From Halobacteriales archaeon QS_6_64_34 (GTDB lineage: Archaea > Halobacteriota > Halobacteria > Halobacteriales > Haloarculaceae): a DNA stretch of 64,000 nucleotides. Numbering within the stretch: position 1 is the first letter of the stretch; each line of letters begins with the position of its first letter. The notes beneath the pieces are model-generated. The model did not search any database. It was given only the letters and a program-made list of their open reading frames with translations, and was not told where the DNA came from. The DNA is taken from the NCBI GenBank assembly GCA_003020925.1, contig PXRT01000002.1:59178-123177 (forward strand), read 5' to 3'. This document shows positions 60,361 to 64,000 of the stretch, piece by piece. Both the position numbers and the translations under genes were made by a program.

Positions 60361-60909
60361 ATGTCCCTGCCGTTCCCCCTCGACGGGACCACGCTGGTCG
60401 TCGGTCCCTCGAACGCCGGCAAGACGCGGCTGACGGCGCGGGCACTCGACGGCTGGCTCGACGCAGACGGTCCCGAGGGAACGGTCGTCCTCGATTTCGC
60501 GCCGACAGTCGAACGCGACGGCGAGATACTGGGCGGCCCGCTCACGCAGTTCATCACCGTCCCCGACGGGGTCTCTCACGGCGTCGTCGACGCACACGCA
60601 CCGCGGTCGGAGGGCAGCGATGACGCCGAGGCGCTCGCGCTGGCCGAGAAAAACGCCGCCTCGGCCGCCGACCGACTCGACGCAGCGCCGACAGAGCCGA
60701 AAGCGGTGTTCGTCAACGACGCGACCATCGCCCTCCAGTGCGAGCGAGCGCTGACCGAACGGCTGACAGCCTACTGCGACCGGGCCGACTGTGCGGTGCT
60801 CAACGGGCTAGAGAGCGACGAACTCGGCGTCGACAGCCCGGTGTCGAGAAACGAACGCGCGGCCCTCGACGCGCTGCGGGCGTGGGCCGACCGCGTCGTC
60901 GAACTCTAG
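60361..60909 (+). CDS. Small P-loop NTPase-like protein
   Basis: 182 residues starting at the base after the Nramp-like stop. Walker A is VVGPSNAGKTRLT (about residues 13-25); VVLDFAPTVERDG and AVFVNDATIALQCERALT hold candidate acidic residues (the latter a Walker B-like strand with N-D). ELGVDSPVSRNERAALDALR near the end. A role in regulating or energising the neighbouring transporter is possible. It overlaps the UbiB-like gene end by 4 bases on the other strand. Confidence 0.8.
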   Translation: MSLPFPLDGTTLVVGPSNAGKTRLTARALDGWLDADGPEGTVVLDFAPTVERDGEILGGPLTQFITVPDGVSHGVVDAHAPRSEGSDDAEALALAEKNAASAADRLDAAPTEPKAVFVNDATIALQCERALTERLTAYCDRADCAVLNGLESDELGVDSPVSRNERAALDALRAWADRVVEL

Positions 60910-62603
60910 CTCTCGTCCTCGCCGGGCAGTCCCATCCCGCCGACGCTTTCGCGCTCCCGTTCGCGCATGCTCTGGCGGGTGAACTGCGGTTTCGCGCGGA
61001 CGCCCTTCTTCCGGCGGAACGACCACCACAGCGACAGCGAGAGCGCGAGCACTGCCAGACCGGCGGCGCCAGCGATAACCAGCCCCGCCTCCGCATAGAG
61101 AAACACCGTCGAGAACAGCGTGCTGGCGAGCAGCATCCCCAGAACCAGGCGTTTGGTCATTGTCGCCAGCAGCCGGTCGGAGTCACGGATGTCGGCCTGG
61201 ACGGTGAGTTCGTCCCGCTCGACCGTATCGAGGACGGATTCGAGTTTGGGCGGAATCCGAACTGCGGACTGGGCGGCCTCGTTGACCTCGTTTGCCCGGT
61301 CCTCGGCGTAGTTCTTGATGCCGGCGGTGATGTACCCCTCGTCGCGCAGGAACTCCGTCGCGACCGAGATGAAATCGAAGTCCGGGTCGAGCGTAACACA
61401 GACGCCCTCGACGACAGTGGCGACCCGCAGGACGAGAGCCAGATTGGCGGGGAGCCGCAGCGGGAACTCGTAGATGGTGTCCTCGACCTGCTGGACGATT
61501 TGCTGGACGCGGTACTGCTCGATGTCCTCGCCGCGAGCGTCTGCGATGGCCAGCTCCATAACGTCGCCCATCACCTGCCGGTCGGCCTCGGGACTCAGGG
61601 TGCCCATTTCGATGAGGGCATCGAGGATGGCCTGGATGTTCTGGTCGGCGACGGCTGCGTAGAAGTCGACGATTTTGTCCTGAACGAACGGGTCCACCCG
61701 ACCGGACATCCCGAAGTCATAGAAGACGAGTTTGCCGTCGTCCTGTACCGCGAGGTTCCCCGGGTGTGGGTCGGCGTGGAAGACGCCGTCGTCGATTATC
61801 ATCTGGAGATAGGCCCGCTGGAGCGTCTCGGCCAGTTCGGTCCGGTCGAACCCCCGCTCGTCGAGGTCGTCGATGTCGTTTATCTTCGTCCCGGGGACGT
61901 ACTCCATCGTCAGCACGCGCTGAGTGGAGTGGCTGTCGATGACGTCGGGGATACGAATCCGGTCGTTGCCGGCGAAGTTGCTCCGAATCTCACGGAGCAT
62001 GTCCGCCTCGCGCTCGTAGTCCATCTCCTCGCGGATGGTCTTGGAGAACTCGTCTGCCAGCGTCTCCAGGGAGAACGACCGGGCGTCGCCGAGGAAGTAC
62101 AGCAGGATGGGCAGCGACCAGCGGATGACCCGTAGGTCGGCCTCGACGAGGTCTTCGATGTCGGGCCGTCGAATCTTGACGGCGACGTCCTGTCCGTCGA
62201 CACGACCCTGATAGACCTGGCCCAGCGACGCGCCGCTGATGGCGTCGGTGTCGAACTCCGCAAAGCGCTCGTCGACGGGGCCCAGTTCCGCCTCGAGGAC
62301 GACCTTCGCCCGCTCCCAGTCGGCCGGCGGCACCTGGTCCTGGAGCGACGCGAACTCGTCGATGTACTCGGGCGGGAGCACGTCGGGCCGCGTCGACAGC
62401 AGTTGGCCGAGTTTGATGAAGGTCGGCCCCAGCGTCAACAGCGAATCGAGCAGCGACTGGGCCCGTCTGCGGCGCTGCTCGCTTGTCACCCGCCGACCGG
62501 AGCCAAACAGCAGGAACCGCTTCCGGTCGCGGGCGTACGCGAGCAGCAGCGGGAGGAACTGCCGGGCGACGCGGAGGAACCGCCAGTAGGCGCGCAGGTT
62601 CAC
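60906..62603 (-). CDS. ABC1/AarF/UbiB-family atypical kinase
   Basis: 565 residues. The family KxGQ motif is in FIKLGQLLSTRPDVLPPEYI DEF, the Ala-rich nucleotide loop in ISGASLGQVYQGRVDGQDVA VKIRRP, ERE-type segment in EMDYEREADMLREI, catalytic HADPHPGNLAVQDDGKLVFYDFGM. Two membrane helices (about 485-525) anchor it. Related proteins support quinone biosynthesis or lipid transport; in haloarchaea menaquinone metabolism is the likely setting. Confidence 0.93.
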   Translation of the reverse strand: MNLRAYWRFLRVARQFLPLLLAYARDRKRFLLFGSGRRVTSEQRRRRAQSLLDSLLTLGPTFIKLGQLLSTRPDVLPPEYIDEFASLQDQVPPADWERAKVVLEAELGPVDERFAEFDTDAISGASLGQVYQGRVDGQDVAVKIRRPDIEDLVEADLRVIRWSLPILLYFLGDARSFSLETLADEFSKTIREEMDYEREADMLREIRSNFAGNDRIRIPDVIDSHSTQRVLTMEYVPGTKINDIDDLDERGFDRTELAETLQRAYLQMIIDDGVFHADPHPGNLAVQDDGKLVFYDFGMSGRVDPFVQDKIVDFYAAVADQNIQAILDALIEMGTLSPEADRQVMGDVMELAIADARGEDIEQYRVQQIVQQVEDTIYEFPLRLPANLALVLRVATVVEGVCVTLDPDFDFISVATEFLRDEGYITAGIKNYAEDRANEVNEAAQSAVRIPPKLESVLDTVERDELTVQADIRDSDRLLATMTKRLVLGMLLASTLFSTVFLYAEAGLVIAGAAGLAVLALSLSLWWSFRRKKGVRAKPQFTRQSMRERERESVGGMGLPGEDES

Positions 62604-62621
62604 CGACAGGGCACCTCACTA

Positions 62622-62978
62622 TCAGGCCTCTTCGATGGGGATGGTCGTGCTCGGGGCGGCCGTCGCCTTCGGAATCGCGAGTTCGAGAACCCCCCGGGAG
62701 ACGGTGCCCTCGGCGCCCTGTCCGGTGGCGTCCGGCGGCAGTGGCAACTCGACGTCCAGGAAGACCGAGCGGTCCTCGCGGACGAACCGGAACTCCCGTG
62801 GGACGTCCTTGCTGCGCTGGCCCTCGATGACGAGCCGACCGGCCTCGACCGTGACCTCGAGGGTGTCGGCGGTCACGCCGGGCAGGTCCAACACGAGCAG
62901 GTACCCCTCCTCGGATTCGAGCACGTCCGCGAACACGGCGTCGGGAAGCGACCCTAACGCCTCACGCAGCGCTGACAT
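62622..62978 (-). CDS. hsp20: Hsp20/alpha-crystallin small heat shock protein
   Basis: 118 residues from ATG 62978 (MSALREALGSLPDAVFADVL). The alpha-crystallin domain includes LVLDLPGVTADTLEVTVEAG RLVIEG, FRFVREDRSVFLDVELPLPP and GVLELAIPKA; the C-terminal tail has an IPI motif used for oligomer contacts. ATP-independent holding chaperone. 18 bases before the UbiB-like start region on the same strand, perhaps co-transcribed. Confidence 0.92.
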   Translation of the reverse strand: MSALREALGSLPDAVFADVLESEEGYLLVLDLPGVTADTLEVTVEAGRLVIEGQRSKDVPREFRFVREDRSVFLDVELPLPPDATGQGAEGTVSRGVLELAIPKATAAPSTTIPIEEA

Positions 62979-63029
62979 GGGGAGGGCTAGGGATGGCGCA
63001 GTGGTAAACCCGACGGTTTCGACAGTATG

Positions 63030-63270
63030 CCAGCGACGCGCACGGTCACAGGAGCGCTGCGGGCGATGCGCCACGCCGTCCCGCGCTCGTCCGTGTCGGT
63101 GATGACAAAGACCGGCGTCGCTCGGTGAACCGCTGCTTGTTGCCCGCCTCGAACTGGGTCACCCTGAGGTCGACGACCATGCGCCCGGTGCCGTCGTCGA
63201 CGACGAAGTCGACACCGTCCATCCCCGTGTCCAGCGTCTCCCAGGACTGGCTAAGCGTTGCCGAGGCGTG
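63030..63270 (-). pseudogene. Decayed gene with a VVDDGTGR-type beta domain, cut by the MITE
   Basis: From about 63258 the minus strand reads SWETLDTGMDGVDFVVDDGT GRMVVDLRVTQFEAGNKQRF TER; after a one-base frame change it continues PVFVITDTDERGTAWRIARS AP. The D-D-G-T-G-R-x-x-V-D strand is like domains in haloarchaeal membrane E3-like (GIDE) or OB-type proteins. There is no start or proper end, and the MITE-like copy B begins 18 bases upstream, so the 5' part is lost. Confidence 0.5.
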
Positions 63271-63287
63271 TGACTCCCTCGCAGGGG

Positions 63288-63658
63288 CGGTGTTTAGTTA
63301 GGCGATTCAGACTGTCACCAGCCAGAAAGCCCCCGACCGCTCGACTACTGCGACTCGCTGCGCGCTTCACTCACTCCGTTCGTTACAGTGCTTGCTTCGC
63401 CTCGGACGTCGAGCGGTCGGCCCCTTTCAGTCCCGCCCATGCCGGTTGGGTAATCAGTGCGGGTGGGACTGAAAGGGGCGTTGTCGGCGCTGCGCGCCGA
63501 CTGCTCGGGAGAGCTCGCTCTCCCGGTGGCTGGCTTCGGGAAGGCGGGCGACGTAAGCACCGCAGGCCGAAGGCCGGGGAGCGCAGCGAGCCCCCCGACC
63601 GAAGCCAGCCGGGGCTTTCTGGCTGGTGACAGTCTAAATCGCCTAACTAAACACCACC
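63288..63658. repeat. MITE-like inverted-repeat element, copy B, with a nested insertion
   Basis: Left arm GGTGTTTAGTTAGGCGATTC AGACTGTCACC... and right arm ending GACAGTCTAAATCGCCTAAC TAAACACCACC are inverse over about 45 bases with two mismatches. The body matches copy A at 38032-38229. It is longer by about 160 bases: after GTCGAGCGGTCG comes a second inverted repeat, CCCCTTTCAGTCCC (63423-63436) with GGGACTGAAAGGGG (63466-63479), and further GC-rich sequence before the shared end resumes at CCGACCGAAGCCAGCC. Confidence 0.8.
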
Positions 63659-63691
63659 CCCTCGCGGTCGCTGAAGACGTATATCGTTTCG

Positions 63692-63916
63692 ATGGCGCCG
63701 CCAAAGAGAAACGCTGGCGTGATGCTCGCGGCCGCCGTTACCAGCCTCATCATCCCCCACGCTCACTACCTGCTGACCGGCAGCAAGCGGTCAACCGCGC
63801 TCGCTCCGCTCGCGCGGATGCGTCCGGTGCCTTCGCCTCCGCACCAGTCACAATACCCGGGTCTCACAGGTCCGGAAAGTCACAGCGGTAACAGCGCGGA
63901 GGCCCACCCGCTTTAG
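63692..63916 (+). pseudogene. Truncated membrane-protein start fused to a TnpB-element end
   Basis: ATG 63692 opens MAPPKRNAGVMLAAAVTSLI IPHAHYLLTGS, an N-terminal membrane helix of a host protein. From about 63785 the sequence is TnpB-element right end, so the remaining 40 residues of the frame are not natural. Immediately after the MITE-like copy B; the promoter and start may survive but the protein does not. Confidence 0.5.
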
Positions 63917-63935
63917 CGGTGGGAGGAAGCGCGTA
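63785..63935 (+). mobile_element. Right-end remnant of an IS200/IS605 (TnpB) element
   Basis: GC-rich sequence ending in CCCACCCGC-TTTA-GCGGTGGG (63904-63924) then AGGAAGCGCG, the right-end hairpin and following bases common to haloarchaeal TnpB elements. No TnpB coding sequence with a zinc ribbon precedes it. Beyond 63936 to the window end I see nothing I can name. Confidence 0.5.
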
Positions 63936-64000
63936 AGCTTGATTTGACTTCGGGAAGAACGGTAACACACGTCCATCAGGGGCAGAAGTCCTCGGATGGA

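Noticed and set aside
60738..62135. A 465-codon plus-strand frame opposite the UbiB-like gene
   Set aside because: Shadow of the kinase gene, which has intact KxGQ and catalytic motifs.
63457..63891. A 144-codon plus-strand frame through MITE copy B
   Set aside because: It is repeat sequence and continues into a TnpB-element end; no natural protein features.
1..64000. tRNA or rRNA genes
   Set aside because: No cloverleaf with a GTTCRANYC-type T arm or rRNA-like conserved segment was noticed by eye; a covariance-model scan would be decisive.

Overview
The window is chromosomal DNA of a haloarchaeon. Most of it is very GC-rich, the predicted proteins are strongly acidic (Asp/Glu-rich), many genes have AT-rich TATA-like boxes about 25-35 bases before a leaderless ATG, and several loci are archaeal or haloarchaeal hallmarks: archaeosine synthesis (tgtA, arcS, RaSEA), trmY, hypusine-type aIF5A, ribosomal protein S8e, coenzyme F420 synthesis (cofG/cofH) and mevalonate-5-phosphate decarboxylase. 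Gene content suggests a Haloarcula-type relative, but the genus cannot be fixed from sequence reading alone.

Region 1 (about 1-7.9 kb) is an accessory island of lower GC with many broken mobile-element pieces. It holds a complete cobalt-type nitrile hydratase locus: a beta subunit plus an extra beta C-terminal-domain protein on the minus strand; and, on the plus strand, CbtB/CbtA predicted cobalt transporter, alpha subunit, accessory (activator) protein and a cut-off AmiS/UreI-like channel. Two in-frame hybrids of IS5-type N-termini with IS630-type C-termini flank parts of the locus. A tyrosine-recombinase tail, a TumE-like/HTH toxin-antitoxin-like pair and an unrecognised pair (possible nuclease plus partner) follow.

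Region 2 (8-23.7 kb) is mostly core: mvaD, cobalamin adenosyltransferase, a decayed msrA, a receiver protein convergent with a 1037-residue multi-PAS/GAF kinase, the full glycine cleavage operon (gcvT-gcvH-gcvPA-gcvPB), and an iron-type substrate-binding protein behind two DtxR-like operators whose upstream permease is a relic. Region 3 (23.9-34.9 kb) is transport: a BMP-type nucleoside ABC operon (binding protein, double ATPase, two permeases), then pstSCAB divergent from a PhoU regulator carrying an AbrB-like DNA-binding domain.

Region 4 (35-49 kb) carries rps8e, pyrF, cofH/cofG, nadE and purine genes (purC, purU, purS, purQ), broken by a MITE-like repeat and relics of IS200/IS605-type TnpB elements around 41-42.6 kb. 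Region 5 (49-58.1 kb) gathers tRNA and translation functions: RaSEA, arcS and tgtA for archaeosine, trmY, and aIF5A overlapping agmatinase. Region 6 (58.2-64 kb) has a gapless operon of a PhyH dioxygenase, an Nramp-like transporter lacking the canonical metal motif and a small P-loop protein, then a UbiB-type kinase, Hsp20, a decayed gene, a second MITE-like copy and another TnpB-element end. I saw no rRNA, tRNA or CRISPR array.
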